64,000 bases of DNA from Novosphingobium sp. B 225 (GTDB taxonomy: Bacteria > Pseudomonadota > Alphaproteobacteria > Sphingomonadales > Sphingomonadaceae). The notes under the pieces were generated by a model. It had not been told where the DNA came from. It did not search any database and saw only the letters and a list, made by a program, of their open reading frames with translations. Position numbers and translations under genes: made by a program. The DNA lies in contig NZ_MWLM01000029.1 of the NCBI RefSeq assembly GCF_002198665.1, forward strand, positions 1 through 64,000, written 5' to 3'. This document shows positions 1 to 12,739 of the stretch, one piece after another. Within the stretch, counting starts at the first letter, position 1. Each line of letters begins with the position of its first letter.

Positions 1-4274
<4,274 letters not shown>

Positions 4275-4278
<4 letters not shown>

Positions 4279-4817
4279 AAACCCTGGGCCTGTTCCGTCA
4301 CGCAAAGTCCGACTGGCACGATCCGCGCGCGCGCGATTTTGATCGGCCGCTCAACGGGCGCGGGCGCAAGGGTGCAGCGGTGATGGGGCAGCATATCCGT
4401 GACCACGGCCTCGGCTGGGATCGGGTGGTGGCCAGTCCGGCAATCCGCTGCGCCGAAACGATCGAGATCGCCTCCGCCGCGGCCGAACGCCCGATCGCGA
4501 TCAATTGGGACCGCCGCATCTACCTCGCCAGCAGCGCCACGCTGGCGGACCTGCTGCGCGAACTCGATGGCGATCCCGCCGCCGTGCTGATGGTCGGGCA
4601 CAATCCGGGACTGGAAGACCTCATCTTCGACCTTGTCCCCGATGACGGCACCAGCCCATTGCGCGACGTGGTGGAAGAGAAATTCCCCACCGCGACCTAT
4701 GCTGTGCTGGAACTGGATATCGGCCGCTGGGAAGACCTCACGGACAACTGCGCCAAACTCGTTCACCTGACCCGCCCGCGCGATCTGGACCCGGCGCTTG
4801 GGCCGGAACTGGTCTAG
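4275..4817 (+). CDS. SixA-like histidine phosphatase family protein
   Basis: Histidine phosphatase superfamily, 180 residues, cytoplasmic. The catalytic RH motif is near the N-terminus (LFRHAKSDW, residues 6-14), and the second histidine is in the motif VGHNPGLE. The RHAKS form and the short length match SixA-type phosphohistidine phosphatases, which dephosphorylate phosphohistidine on Hpt or PTS proteins; the actual partner is unknown. The start appears to be TTG at 4275, overlapping the helicase stop by 4 bases. The lack of an upstream gap supports that start. The next gene is convergent. Confidence 0.85.
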
Positions 4818-4905
4818 GCTAACGCTATCGACAGCTGTGCAAGCCTGTTGCTCTAAACCTGCCTTTCTGGACGCGACGACATTGCGGACGTTTAGGACTG
4901 CACAG

Positions 4906-5397
4906 TTAGGTGGGTGGTGGCGCCGAACGGATAGAGACCGGCTCAATTTCGCTGGCTCTGTCAAAGCAAAGGACCGTCTTTGAACGACAATGATTACTCG
5001 CCCGGCCGGTAATCACGACATAGCTATCTGCGTAGAGGAGATTCGCCTGCAAATCGAAAAATGACCAGTTCGTCCCCGGACCAATCGAAAGAGCTGGGTG
5101 GTTGGGAAATGGAAAACCGGATACGTCGGTGGCTCCTTTCACTATCGCGGCATGGATATCAGACATTGCCTGATCCACATCCGAAGACTCCGCCTTCGTG
5201 CGGTAGAGGCGGCAACTGAGCGCTTCACACTCTCCCAGAAAACCGGTCACCTTGATTGTCTTGCCGTTCAACCGATCTATGTCCGCCATAACCTGATCGA
5301 CTGTAAGAGTCCTGGTGGCCGTCGTGCTGCCACAAGCTGTCATTGTGAGAGCCATAAGCAGGCCAATTACAGAACGAAGGTTGACGTTAACTTCCAT
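4906..5397 (-). CDS. hypothetical lipoprotein
   Basis: 163 residues with a lipoprotein signal: charged N-terminus, hydrophobic stretch LRSVIGLLMALTM, and lipobox MTAC with Cys22. The mature part contains GKTIKVTGFLGECEALSCRLY and a later HCRSKTVLCF pair, so four cysteines could form two disulfides in the periplasm. The domain looks like a small beta-rich fold, but I recognise no family. Base composition is noticeably more AT-rich than in the flanking genes and codon use is looser, which may mean recent acquisition or a fast-evolving gene. It stands alone between a convergent phosphatase gene and the aldehyde dehydrogenase. Confidence 0.7.
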   Translation of the reverse strand: MEVNVNLRSVIGLLMALTMTACGSTTATRTLTVDQVMADIDRLNGKTIKVTGFLGECEALSCRLYRTKAESSDVDQAMSDIHAAIVKGATDVSGFPFPNHPALSIGPGTNWSFFDLQANLLYADSYVVITGRASNHCRSKTVLCFDRASEIEPVSIRSAPPPT

Positions 5398-5562
5398 ATT
5401 CCTAGCTTAGTCAGCCGACGTCCGCTTACCACCCCAAATCAAGCGTTCGCTCGATCCAGTGAACGCATCAAAAGCGGACCGGTAGTTCCCCTCAATATTT
5501 CCTCCAAACATCTCACTGCGGCAGCGATCGCTTTCCGAACTTTGCGGAGTAATCGCCCCCCC

Positions 5563-6996
5563 TCACGCCATATGGATCGCCTTGACCGCCAAATAACTAT
5601 CCAGCCCCTCAAGCCCGCCTTCGCTGCCAAAGCCTGAGTGCTTGACCCCGCCGAACGGTGCGTCGCTGGCGCTGATGGCGAAGGTGTTGATGCCGACCAT
5701 GCCGCTTTCGATCCCGTCGCCCAGCAGGTTGGCCTGGCGCATGTTCTCGGTAAAGGCGAAGGCGGCGAGGCCGTAAGGGAGGCGGTTGGCTTTGGTTAGG
5801 GCGTCTTCCAGCGTGGTGAACGGGGCAGCCACCGCGACCGGGCCGAACGGTTCGTTGTTCATGATGTCGGCGCTGTCCGGCACGTCGGCCAGCAGGGTCG
5901 GCTGAAAGAAGAACCCGGCATTGCCGCGCTTGCCCCCGGCCATTACCCGCGCGCCCTTGGCTTCGGCATCGGCGACCAGGGCGGAGATCGCATCGGGGCG
6001 GCGGACATTGGCAAGCGGGCCCATCTTCGTTTCTGCATCAAGCCCGTGCCCGGTCTGCACCCCCGCCGTGCGCGCGGCGAAGCCATCGATGAAGCGCTGA
6101 TAGATCCCTTCCTGGACATAGAACCGCGTCGGGCTGACGCAGACTTGCCCGGCGTTGCGGAACTTTTGCGGCACGACCATATCGAGCGTCTTGTCCAGAT
6201 CGCAATCGTCGAACACCAGCACCGGGGCGTGGCCGCCCAGCTCCATCGTCGTTCGCTTCAGCCCGTCTGCCGCCAGCCGCATCAGGTGCCGCCCGACCGG
6301 AACCGAGCCGGTGAAGCTGACCTTGCGGATCACTTCCGAGCCCAGCAGATGGCGGCTGACCGCGTCGGGCACGCCGTGGACCAGCTGGACCACCCCGGCG
6401 GGCAGGCCGGCATCGATCAGGCAGCGCAGCAGCATGCCGGTGCAGCCCGGGGTCTCCTCGGGCGGCTTGGCAATCACCGAACAGCCCACCGCGAGCGCGG
6501 AGCCGAGCTTCTTGGCCATCAGGTACAGCGGGAAATTCCACGGGCTGAACGCCGCGACCGGGCCGACCGGCTGCTTGATCACCAGCGCGCGCTGCCCGCT
6601 GGGGCGCGGCAGGACGCGGCCATAGATCCGGGTCGCTTCTTCCGCGCACCAATCGAAGAAAGCAGCACTGCTGACCACTTCGCCCTTGGCCTCGGCCAGC
6701 GGCTTGCCTTGTTCCAGCGTCAGGGTGCGGCCAATTGTATCGGCCCGTTCGCGCAGCAGGGCGGCGGCCTTGCGCAGTACGGCGGCGCGTTGTTCTGGCG
6801 CCGTCGTGCGCCACAGGCCGAACATGCGGTCGGCCGTGGCCAGAGCTTCGTCGAGATCGGCGGGGCTGGCCAGCGGCACTTCGGCGATCACTTCGCCGCG
6901 GGCCGGATCGACCACCGGGAACAGGTCGCGCCCTTCGCCCACTTTCCAGCCGCTGCCAATGAACAGCGCCAGATCCGCATCATAATCGTAAGCCAT
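5563..6996 (-). CDS. NAD(P)-dependent succinate-semialdehyde dehydrogenase-type aldehyde dehydrogenase
   Basis: Aldehyde dehydrogenase superfamily, 477 residues, full length. The cofactor-binding SPWNFPLY motif, the general base in MELGGHAP (Glu252) and the nucleophile in NAGQVCVSPTRF (Cys286) are all present. GFGSEGGLEGLDSYL at the C-terminus and the overall pattern fit the GabD/SSADH group, which oxidises succinate semialdehyde to succinate. Other small aldehydes are possible. No GABA aminotransferase is nearby, so the physiological pathway is not set by context. It is a single gene, with 60 bp separating it from merR downstream of the fatty-acid operon. Confidence 0.88.
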   Translation of the reverse strand: MAYDYDADLALFIGSGWKVGEGRDLFPVVDPARGEVIAEVPLASPADLDEALATADRMFGLWRTTAPEQRAAVLRKAAALLRERADTIGRTLTLEQGKPLAEAKGEVVSSAAFFDWCAEEATRIYGRVLPRPSGQRALVIKQPVGPVAAFSPWNFPLYLMAKKLGSALAVGCSVIAKPPEETPGCTGMLLRCLIDAGLPAGVVQLVHGVPDAVSRHLLGSEVIRKVSFTGSVPVGRHLMRLAADGLKRTTMELGGHAPVLVFDDCDLDKTLDMVVPQKFRNAGQVCVSPTRFYVQEGIYQRFIDGFAARTAGVQTGHGLDAETKMGPLANVRRPDAISALVADAEAKGARVMAGGKRGNAGFFFQPTLLADVPDSADIMNNEPFGPVAVAAPFTTLEDALTKANRLPYGLAAFAFTENMRQANLLGDGIESGMVGINTFAISASDAPFGGVKHSGFGSEGGLEGLDSYLAVKAIHMA

Positions 6997-7056
6997 GCCA
7001 ACCTCATTTGAACCAGAGGCGGACTGGTAACGATTGAAACGGAATTTGGCGAGCCG

Positions 7057-7494
7057 CTATCGGCTGTCGTGCAGTGCCTGAACCAGAGTTGTCCGCAGCG
7101 CGATCAGCCGGGCGCGGTTGGCGAACTGGTTGCCCGGCGTGGCAGGCGCGGTGTTTTGCGGGGCGGGAGCGGCGGTGGGCTGCGCTGCGCCGCGTTTGGC
7201 CGCGCCGCCTTGCAGCGCCTGCTTGGCGCCTTTCAGCGTATAGCCTTCACGGTGGACCAGCCGGTCGATCGTTTCGACCATCGCCACATCTTCCACCCGG
7301 TAATAGCGCCGCCCACCGCTGCGCTTGAGCGGCCTCAGCGAAGGAAACTGCTCTTCCCAATAGCGCAGCACGTGCGGGCGGATGCCCAATGCCTTGGCCA
7401 CTTCACCAATCGTGCGCATAGCCCCTGCATCTTTGCCATCGGCAAAGCGGGTGGGCTCCTCAGGCGGGGAGAGCAGATCCTCCCCGGTGCTCAC
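7057..7494 (-). CDS. MerR family transcriptional regulator
   Basis: 145 residues. An N-terminal winged helix-turn-helix (about residues 26-95) carries the MerR signature: [19 protein letters not shown], then [11 protein letters not shown] and VEDVAMVE. The C-terminus is Ala/Pro/Gln-rich and then helical, without a recognisable ligand domain or metal-binding cysteines. The start is GTG at 7494, overlapping the ihfA stop by GTGA. A MerR gene directly after ihfA in the plsX-fabH-ihfA group is a conserved arrangement in alphaproteobacteria. Its target is not known from the sequence; autoregulation of the operon or of lipid synthesis is a reasonable inference. Confidence 0.9.
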   Translation of the reverse strand: MSTGEDLLSPPEEPTRFADGKDAGAMRTIGEVAKALGIRPHVLRYWEEQFPSLRPLKRSGGRRYYRVEDVAMVETIDRLVHREGYTLKGAKQALQGGAAKRGAAQPTAAPAPQNTAPATPGNQFANRARLIALRTTLVQALHDSR

Positions 7495-7787
7495 CCTTTG
7501 GCGATCCGGTCTTTCAACATCTGGCTGGCACGGAACGTCAGCACCCGGCGCGGGGTGATCGGCACTTCGATCCCGGTTTTCGGATTGCGGCCAATCCGCT
7601 GGCCCTTGTCGCGCAGCAGGAATGTACCAAAGCCCGAAATCTTGACGTTTTCGCCCTGTTCCAGCGCGCCAGACATCATGTCGAGAATCGCTTCGACCAT
7701 GCCGAGCGATTCAGAGCGTGACAGACCAACCTTGCGGTTGATTGCTTCGGCCAGATCGGCCCGGGTCAGTGTGTTCATCGAGCGCAT
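7491..7787 (-). CDS. ihfA: integration host factor subunit alpha
   Basis: 98 residues of the HU/IHF fold. The DNA-bending arm carries [13 protein letters not shown], and the flanking ISGFGTF and VLTFRAS motifs are conserved. It pairs with IHF-beta (not in this window) to bend DNA in replication, recombination and transcription. Two in-frame ATGs occur (7787 and 7778). The first has a GGAAG Shine-Dalgarno-like stretch about six bases upstream and was chosen. It lies 108 bp after fabH and overlaps merR by 4 bases. Confidence 0.93.
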   Translation of the reverse strand: MRSMNTLTRADLAEAINRKVGLSRSESLGMVEAILDMMSGALEQGENVKISGFGTFLLRDKGQRIGRNPKTGIEVPITPRRVLTFRASQMLKDRIAKG

Positions 7788-7895
7788 GCAGCGCTTCCCC
7801 CAATGCTAGTGGCGCGACCACCGAGTCGGGAGAATAGTCCAATATCGCGCAATTGCAACGCAATCGGCAGCATTCTTCAACGCTGCGGAAACCAT

Positions 7896-8864
7896 TCAAA
7901 CCCGCAGCAATGCAGCGCCCCAGGTGAACCCGCCGCCCATCGCCTCAAGCACGATGAGTTGCCCGGGCTGGATCCGCCCATCGCGCACCGCCGTATCAAG
8001 CGCGAGCGGAACCGATGCGGCGCTGGTGTTGGCGTGCTGGTCTACTGTCACCACCACACGTTCGGGTGGCAAACCCAGCTTTTTCGCGGTCGCATCCAGG
8101 ATCCGCTGGTTGGCCTGATGCGGCACCACCCAGTCAAGATCGGCCGAGGTATAGCCGCATTCGGCCAGCACATTGGCCAGCACATCGGCCAGGTTGACCA
8201 CGGCATGGCGGAACACTTCGCGCCCCTTCATCCTGAGGTGTCCGACGCTTTGCGTGGTCGATGGGCCGCCATCGACATAGAGCAGTTCGTTGTGTGCCCC
8301 ATCAGCATGAAGGTGCGTGGCCAGGATCCCCGGCCCGTCCGCCGCCACGTCGCGCGCTTCCAGCACCACCGCGCCCGCACCATCGCCAAACAGCACGCAG
8401 GTCGCGCGGTCTTCCCAGTCGAGCAGCCGGGTCATCGTTTCGGCCCCGATCACCAGCGCGCGCTTCGCCATCCCGGCTTTCAGCATCGCATCCGCGACCC
8501 CCAGGCCATAGAGAAAGCCCGAGCAGACGGCCGCGACGTCAAACGCGATCCCGCCATTCGCGCCGATCGCGTCCTGCACGATCGTGGCGGTGGCGGGAAA
8601 GGTCTGGTCCGGGGTGGTCGTGGCCAGCACGATCAGCCCGATGTCGCTGCCCTGCAGTCCGGCCGCAGCCAATGCCTTGTTCGCAGCTTCGATCGCCAGG
8701 GTCGATGTGGTCTCCCCCTCGCCCGCGATGTGGCGCTGACGGATCCCGCTGCGTTCAACGATCCATTCGTCGCTCGTATCGACCGTCTGTGCCAGTTCCT
8801 GGTTGGAAACAACGCGGCGCGGCAAAGCAGAGCCGGTGCCGGTCAGGACGGAGCGCAAGGTCAT
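7896..8864 (-). CDS. fabH: beta-ketoacyl-ACP synthase III
   Basis: Condenses acetyl-CoA with malonyl-ACP to start fatty acid synthesis. 322 residues, the usual length. The catalytic triad is visible: Cys in [10 protein letters not shown] (near residue 112), His in [10 protein letters not shown] and Asn in [10 protein letters not shown]. The glycine-rich [10 protein letters not shown] end loop is intact. The start ATG at 8864 overlaps the plsX stop by 4 bases, so it is translated with plsX. Confidence 0.96.
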   Translation of the reverse strand: MTLRSVLTGTGSALPRRVVSNQELAQTVDTSDEWIVERSGIRQRHIAGEGETTSTLAIEAANKALAAAGLQGSDIGLIVLATTTPDQTFPATATIVQDAIGANGGIAFDVAAVCSGFLYGLGVADAMLKAGMAKRALVIGAETMTRLLDWEDRATCVLFGDGAGAVVLEARDVAADGPGILATHLHADGAHNELLYVDGGPSTTQSVGHLRMKGREVFRHAVVNLADVLANVLAECGYTSADLDWVVPHQANQRILDATAKKLGLPPERVVVTVDQHANTSAASVPLALDTAVRDGRIQPGQLIVLEAMGGGFTWGAALLRV

Positions 8865-9916
8865 TCAGCAGCTTTCGGGCTCGTGCGGAGGTTTTCGGCA
8901 CCCAGCCGGGCAAGGTCGGCAGCGATCCGCTCGGTCAGGCTTTCTTCCAGCAGCCGCGCGGTGACAGCAACAGCATTGGCAACGCCCAGCGCCGAGGCCG
9001 ACCCGTGGCTTTTCACCACCACGCCGTTCAGCCCCAGGAACACCGCGCCGTTGTGATTGTTGGGATCGAGATGATGCTTGAGCAGCTCTGTCGCCGGGCG
9101 GCTGACCAGAAAGCCGAACTTGGAGCGCAATGAACTGGCAAAGGCGCGGCGCAGCAAGTCTGCCACGAATCGCGCGGTTCCCTCTACCGCTTTGAGTGCG
9201 ATATTGCCCGAGAACCCGTCGGTCACCACCACGTCAACGTCGCCCCGGCCCAGCTTGTCGGCCTCGATAAAGCCATCGAACTGGATCGAGAGGTCCTGTG
9301 CCGCCGCCTTCAGGATCGACGCGGCGTCCTGCAACTGGCCCGTGCCCTTAGTTTCCTCGCTGCCGATGTTGAGCAAGCGGACGCGCGGGGCATCGTGGCC
9401 GGTGACGATCCGGGCATAGGCCGCGCCCATCACCGCGAACTGCACCAGGTTGCGGGTATCGCATTCGGTATTGGCGCCCAGATCCAGCATCACCAGATCG
9501 GTATCGCCCAGCGTGGGGAGCAGCGCCGACAGCGCGGGCCGGTCAATCCCCGGCATGGTCCGCAGTGCCAGTTTGGCCATGGCCATCAGCGCGCCGGTGT
9601 TCCCGCCGCTGACCGCGGCCCCGGCATCCCCCGCCTTCACGGCATTGATCGCCATGCCCATCGACGTGGTCTTGGCGCGGCGCAGCGCCTGAGTCGGCCG
9701 CTCATCGCCGCTCACCACATCGGGGGCGTGCAGAATCTCGCTCGCGGCGCGCAGGTTGGGATGGCTATCAAGCGCGGACTTGATCCGCTCTTCATCGCCA
9801 ACCAGCAGGAATTTGAAGCGATCGTGGCGGCGACGCGCCAGCGCCGCGCCTTCGATCATCACGCGCACGCCTTCATCGCCGCCCATCGCATCAACGGCGA
9901 TACGCGGCAGGCTCAT
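8861..9916 (-). CDS. plsX: phosphate acyltransferase PlsX
   Basis: Makes acyl-phosphate from acyl-ACP, the first committed step of the PlsX/PlsY route to phosphatidic acid. 351 residues. The N-terminal [11 protein letters not shown] motif is diagnostic, and [10 protein letters not shown] and [12 protein letters not shown] are conserved. It begins 30 bp after rpmF and overlaps fabH by 4 bases, so ribosomal protein L32, phospholipid and fatty acid initiation and IHF-alpha are probably co-transcribed. Confidence 0.96.
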   Translation of the reverse strand: MSLPRIAVDAMGGDEGVRVMIEGAALARRRHDRFKFLLVGDEERIKSALDSHPNLRAASEILHAPDVVSGDERPTQALRRAKTTSMGMAINAVKAGDAGAAVSGGNTGALMAMAKLALRTMPGIDRPALSALLPTLGDTDLVMLDLGANTECDTRNLVQFAVMGAAYARIVTGHDAPRVRLLNIGSEETKGTGQLQDAASILKAAAQDLSIQFDGFIEADKLGRGDVDVVVTDGFSGNIALKAVEGTARFVADLLRRAFASSLRSKFGFLVSRPATELLKHHLDPNNHNGAVFLGLNGVVVKSHGSASALGVANAVAVTARLLEESLTERIAADLARLGAENLRTSPKAAE

Positions 9917-9946
9917 GCGTCTAACCCCCTGATTTTCGCGGCGAGC

Positions 9947-10126
9947 TTAGAGCCCGACGGCGAGGACTTCGCGGCCGTTGTAGTGACCGCAGGCCGGGCA
10001 CAGGTTGTGCGGGCGCTTCAGTTCACCGCAGTTCGAGCATTCGTGGAATGCTTCGACCTTCAGCGCATCATGGCTGCGGCGCATGCCCCGGCGGGACGGC
10101 GAGGTTTTTCTTTTGGGGACAGCCAT
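9947..10126 (-). CDS. rpmF: 50S ribosomal protein L32
   Basis: 59 residues. It starts [19 protein letters not shown], typical of L32, and carries the zinc-ribbon cysteines C30xxC33 and C43xxC46 followed by His48. A zinc-binding (C+) form is therefore expected. A longer in-frame ORF to 10507 was rejected because it runs antisense over the MAPEG gene. First gene of the rpmF-plsX-fabH-ihfA-merR group. Confidence 0.96.
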   Translation of the reverse strand: MAVPKRKTSPSRRGMRRSHDALKVEAFHECSNCGELKRPHNLCPACGHYNGREVLAVGL

Positions 10127-10150
10127 TGCGGCACCTGTTCCTGCAAATTC

Positions 10151-10160
10151 TAGACGTCTA
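10151..10160. promoter_or_regulatory. perfect 10-bp palindrome upstream of rpmF
   Basis: TAGACGTCTA lies 24 bp upstream of the rpmF start codon, in the only sizeable gap ahead of the five-gene operon. A TAGAAT hexamer (minus strand, 10147-10152) overlaps its edge and could be a -10 element. The palindrome could be an operator, perhaps for the MerR protein, but it is short and this is speculative. Confidence 0.3.
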
Positions 10161-10292
10161 AGAAGGCCGCGCTGGGCATGAAGGCCGGGCGGAGCGAAGG
10201 CGCGCCTATACAGATTCTGTAGCGGGTTGCAAGCTTCGTCAGACCGAATGATCCAGCCAGGTCGACGCTTGGGTCGCACAGGGGAGAATACG

Positions 10293-10685
10293 ATGCTGCT
10301 GACAACCACCCTTTCACTGGCCGCCGCCGCGGCTGTCATCAATTTCTGGCTCGCGCTGCGCTGCGGCCAGGTCCGCGCCAAGGAAAAGATCAGCATCGGC
10401 ACGGGCGGCAATGACTTGCTCGAACGGCGGATGCGCGCACAGCTCAACTTTGTGGAGAACACCCCCTGGGTGCTGCTGCTGATCGCCGGAATCGAACTGG
10501 CCGGCAAGGGCGGCGCCTGGCTCGCCCCGGTCGGCGGGCTCTATATGCTCGGCCGGGTGGCGCATGGTCTGGGCATGGACGGCACCAATCTGGAAAAGGG
10601 CCGCGGGATCGGCACCATGATCACGATGCTGACCCAGCTGGGCCTGGCTGTGGTGGCCGTACTGGTGGTTCTGGGAATGATGTAA
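10293..10685 (+). CDS. MAPEG family membrane protein
   Basis: 130 residues, four predicted membrane segments. It resembles the MAPEG (eicosanoid/glutathione metabolism) fold: the RVRAKEK-like loop ([13 protein letters not shown]) is followed by [18 protein letters not shown], whose Arg-Asn-x-x-Glu-Asn-Thr pattern is the family hallmark. Substrates of bacterial members are mostly unknown, though some have glutathione transferase or peroxidase activity. The ATG at 10293 has GGGGAG a few bases upstream. A start at 10227 would add an untypical soluble extension. Convergent with the next gene across a hairpin. Confidence 0.82.
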   Translation: MLLTTTLSLAAAAAVINFWLALRCGQVRAKEKISIGTGGNDLLERRMRAQLNFVENTPWVLLLIAGIELAGKGGAWLAPVGGLYMLGRVAHGLGMDGTNLEKGRGIGTMITMLTQLGLAVVAVLVVLGMM

Positions 10686-10693
10686 CGGAAACG

Positions 10694-10717
10694 ATCCTCC
10701 CCGTTCGCGGGGAGGAT
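10694..10717. terminator. hairpin between convergent genes
   Basis: A perfect 9-bp inverted repeat (ATCCTCCCC / GGGGAGGAT, loop of 6) sits in the 40-bp gap between convergent stop codons at 10685 and 10726. It has no T-run on either strand, so it may be a weak bidirectional terminator. Its arms resemble the ends of the dispersed inverted-repeat family described at 43716 and elsewhere, so it may be a solo half-element. Confidence 0.5.
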
Positions 10718-10725
10718 ATTCCCGC

Positions 10726-11394
10726 TCAGCTCAGCGCATAGTCGCTGACAAAGCCATTGGTCTGCCGTTCGCGCCCGAAGGTGCTGTTGGGGCCGTGGCC
10801 GGGCACAAAGGTCACGTCATTGCCCAGCGGCCACAACTTTTGCGTGATCGAATCGATCAGTTGCTGGTGATTGCCGCGGGGAAAATCGGTCCGCCCGATT
10901 GAGCCCTGGAACAATACGTCACCCACGATCGCCAGATGCCCCAGCGGATAGTGGAACACGACATGCCCCGGCGTGTGGCCCGGGCAATGGATCACGTCGA
11001 GCGTAACCTCGCCCACCGTCACCGTGTCGCCATCTTTCAGCCAGCGATCCGGCACGAAGTTTTCGGCCGGCATGTTGTACTGCCGCCCCGATTCCTGCAG
11101 CCGGTCGAGCCAGAACTGGTCGTCCTCGTGCGGTCCTTCAATCGGCACGCCCAGCTCGCGCGCATAGATTCCCGTCACGCCGCAGTGGTCCATGTGGCCG
11201 TGGGTGACGAGCAGCTTTTCAATCGTCACTCCCACCTTGGCAACCACAGCGCGCACTTTGTCGAGATCGCCCCCAACATCGCACAGCGCTCCGCGCATGG
11301 TTTTGGTGCACCACAGCAGGGTGCAATTCTGTTCAAGCGGGGTCACGGGGATGATCCCCACGCGCAGCGGCGGTTCGGTCTGTTGATCGGTCAT
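10726..11394 (-). CDS. metallo-beta-lactamase-fold hydrolase, glyoxalase II-like
   Basis: 222 residues. The metal-binding motif is THGHMDH (His65, His67, Asp69, His70), with further ligands in CPGHTPGH, VGDVLF and PGHGP. Length and motifs match the YcbL-type hydroxyacylglutathione hydrolase-like group, which cleaves thioesters or similar small substrates. The true substrate is unknown. Transcribed toward the MAPEG gene, with the S24 repressor gene upstream on the same strand (40-bp gap). Confidence 0.85.
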   Translation of the reverse strand: MTDQQTEPPLRVGIIPVTPLEQNCTLLWCTKTMRGALCDVGGDLDKVRAVVAKVGVTIEKLLVTHGHMDHCGVTGIYARELGVPIEGPHEDDQFWLDRLQESGRQYNMPAENFVPDRWLKDGDTVTVGEVTLDVIHCPGHTPGHVVFHYPLGHLAIVGDVLFQGSIGRTDFPRGNHQQLIDSITQKLWPLGNDVTFVPGHGPNSTFGRERQTNGFVSDYALS

Positions 11395-11434
11395 TATGCG
11401 GATGTGGCGCGGAGCCGCGCCGATTGCAATCCCA

Positions 11435-12085
11435 TCACAATCGCCCGCTTTTCCACACCACCCGGCCGATCACTTCCACCTCGCCCGGATCCAGTTCGAT
11501 TGTCCGGTAGGCGGGATTATCGCTGACCAGGGCGACCACGCCGGGGCGGGCGAGGTCGAGGCGTTTGACCAGCAGCGCATCGCCGGTGCGAACCACGTGA
11601 ATCCCATCCCGCAAAGGACGCGGGCTGCGATCGACCAGGATTTCGTCGCCATCGCGCAGGGTCGCTTCCATCGAATCGCCTTCCACCCGGATCGCCGAGA
11701 GCATTGCCGGATCGAGCCCCTGCTCGCGCAGCCAGCGCGCGGCGAAGCGGAAGGCCCCGATCGGCATTTCTTCCAGCGCCAGCGCCCCCGGCCCGGCTGA
11801 GGCCCCCAGCGGCAGGCGCGGCACGTCCACCCAATCGCCGCGCGCGGGCTTTGCCAGCGGTGTGGAGGAATTTTCCTCTGGTGCGCCAAGCTCACTTTCC
11901 TCCACTCCAAAGAACCGTGCGAGTGCGCGCCGGTCAGTCTCCTCCAGCTTGCGCGGGCTGCCTTTGCGGATGAACTGCTGCAAATAGGTGCTGTTGCGGC
12001 CAATCAGTTCTGACAGGCCGGACAGACTGGCACCGCGCTCGGTCGCAAGATCGAGCAAACGGGCACGAGGATCATGGGTAACCAT
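11435..12085 (-). CDS. S24 family (CI/LexA-like) repressor
   Basis: 216 residues. An N-terminal helix-turn-helix-like region (about 8-65, with SGLSELIGRNSTYLQQFIRKG) is joined to a C-terminal S24 peptidase domain. The catalytic dyad is Ser138 in VEGDSME and Lys174 in DALLVKR. An Ala-Gly pair at 97-98 lies 40 residues before Ser138, close to the spacing of the autocleavage site in LexA and lambda CI, so RecA-stimulated self-cleavage is plausible. It is not LexA itself: the DNA-binding domain differs. It faces a small Cro-like gene across a 104-bp gap with a shared palindrome. Its predicted -10 element lies only 6 bp from the ATG, suggesting a leaderless mRNA. Confidence 0.85.
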   Translation of the reverse strand: MVTHDPRARLLDLATERGASLSGLSELIGRNSTYLQQFIRKGSPRKLEETDRRALARFFGVEESELGAPEENSSTPLAKPARGDWVDVPRLPLGASAGPGALALEEMPIGAFRFAARWLREQGLDPAMLSAIRVEGDSMEATLRDGDEILVDRSPRPLRDGIHVVRTGDALLVKRLDLARPGVVALVSDNPAYRTIELDPGEVEVIGRVVWKSGRL

Positions 12086-12091
12086 GAATCG

Positions 12092-12127
12092 TACTTAGCT
12101 GATGTATTTTTCCTAGACAAGTAGGAT
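12092..12127. promoter_or_regulatory. divergent promoters with shared operator
   Basis: The inverted repeat TCCTA-GACAAG-TAGGA occupies 12111-12126. Leftward, TTGTCT (12120-12115), a 17-bp spacer and TAAGTA (12097-12092) form a good promoter whose start would fall at or beside the repressor ATG (12085). Rightward, CTGATG (12099-12104), 17 bp and TAGGAT (12122-12127) form a weaker promoter. The repeat thus overlaps the leftward -35 and the rightward -10, as expected of an operator that lets the repressor control both sides. Assigned by eye. Confidence 0.5.
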
Positions 12128-12189
12128 TTCACCCTCAACAACAGGATTATTCCCACGGCGATTCGCCACCAGTCAGGAGGAATTTGCCC

Positions 12190-12378
12190 ATGCTGATTCG
12201 CCGGATCGAGCGCTTTCTGCGCGAAACCGGAATGCCCTGGACCAAGTTCGGCCGCCTCGCCGCGCAGGATCCCCGCTTTGTCGAGGATCTGCGCAATGGC
12301 CGCGTGCCCCGCCCGCGCACGGAACGTCGCGTGGAACATTTCATGAACATCTACAAGGAAAGCGCCCGTGCAAATTGA
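12190..12378 (+). CDS. small Cro-like DNA-binding protein (predicted)
   Basis: 62 residues. The pattern FLRETGMPWTKFGRLAAQD, then FVEDLRNGRVPRPRTERRVEHFM, reads as a helix-turn-helix: a turn with Gly, an FG-x-x-A scaffold, then an RNGR recognition segment and a closing helix. It is basic and has no other domain. ATG at 12190 was preferred over TTG at 12184 because AGGAGG lies at 12175-12180, nine bases upstream. It is divergent from the S24 repressor, so the pair resembles a phage cI/cro switch. Its last 11 bases overlap the GTG start of the next gene. No close family name can be given with certainty. Confidence 0.68.
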   Translation: MLIRRIERFLRETGMPWTKFGRLAAQDPRFVEDLRNGRVPRPRTERRVEHFMNIYKESARAN

Positions 12379-12739
12379 TCCCGCCGCCCAGTCTGCGATG
12401 CGCCAGCTGCTCACCCGCCCGGTTCGCCGCAGCACCTGGCTGCACCTGCTGTCAGCCCTGATGGAACTGGCCGAGGGCCAGGCCGAACTGATCAGCCACA
12501 GCGAACGCGCCTGGGCCAGCGCGACCTTTGCGGGCACCCGCCACCGGGTGGTGCTGCGCTTTGACGGGGGCACGGCGGTGGAGGCGGGCGAACAGTTCAT
12601 CGATGGCCTGGGCGAACACGAATTCACCATCCCGCGCCAGCTGGTGGCCGATGCCGCCGTGATGGAAGCCAGCCACACCGCGTTGCCCCAGCCCTGCCTT
12701 GAAGTGACGGTGGAACTGCTGTTGCTTGATGACGCCTAG
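12368..12739 (+). CDS. conserved hypothetical protein
   Basis: 123 residues with no motif I recognise. It has an N-terminal helical part (WLHLLSALMELAEGQAELISHSERAW) followed by alternating beta-like strands and the pattern FTIPRQLVADAAV. It is probably cytoplasmic, with no signal peptide or membrane segment. The start is GTG at 12368 inside the 3' end of the Cro-like gene, and its own 3' end overlaps the next gene, so three genes form one tight operon. Confidence 0.65.
   Translation: MQIDPAAQSAMRQLLTRPVRRSTWLHLLSALMELAEGQAELISHSERAWASATFAGTRHRVVLRFDGGTAVEAGEQFIDGLGEHEFTIPRQLVADAAVMEASHTALPQPCLEVTVELLLLDDA

Noticed and set aside
5439..5630. 63-residue minus-strand ORF between the lipoprotein and aldehyde dehydrogenase genes
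   Set aside because: Overlaps the end of the dehydrogenase gene out of frame; no start signal or domain.
10694..10717. full member of the CCTCCCC repeat family
   Set aside because: Only one hairpin end is present, without the second inverted end; kept as a terminator-like hairpin.
11435..12085. S24 protein as LexA
   Set aside because: The N-terminal domain is not the LexA winged helix, and the gene order differs from lexA neighbourhoods; called CI-like instead.
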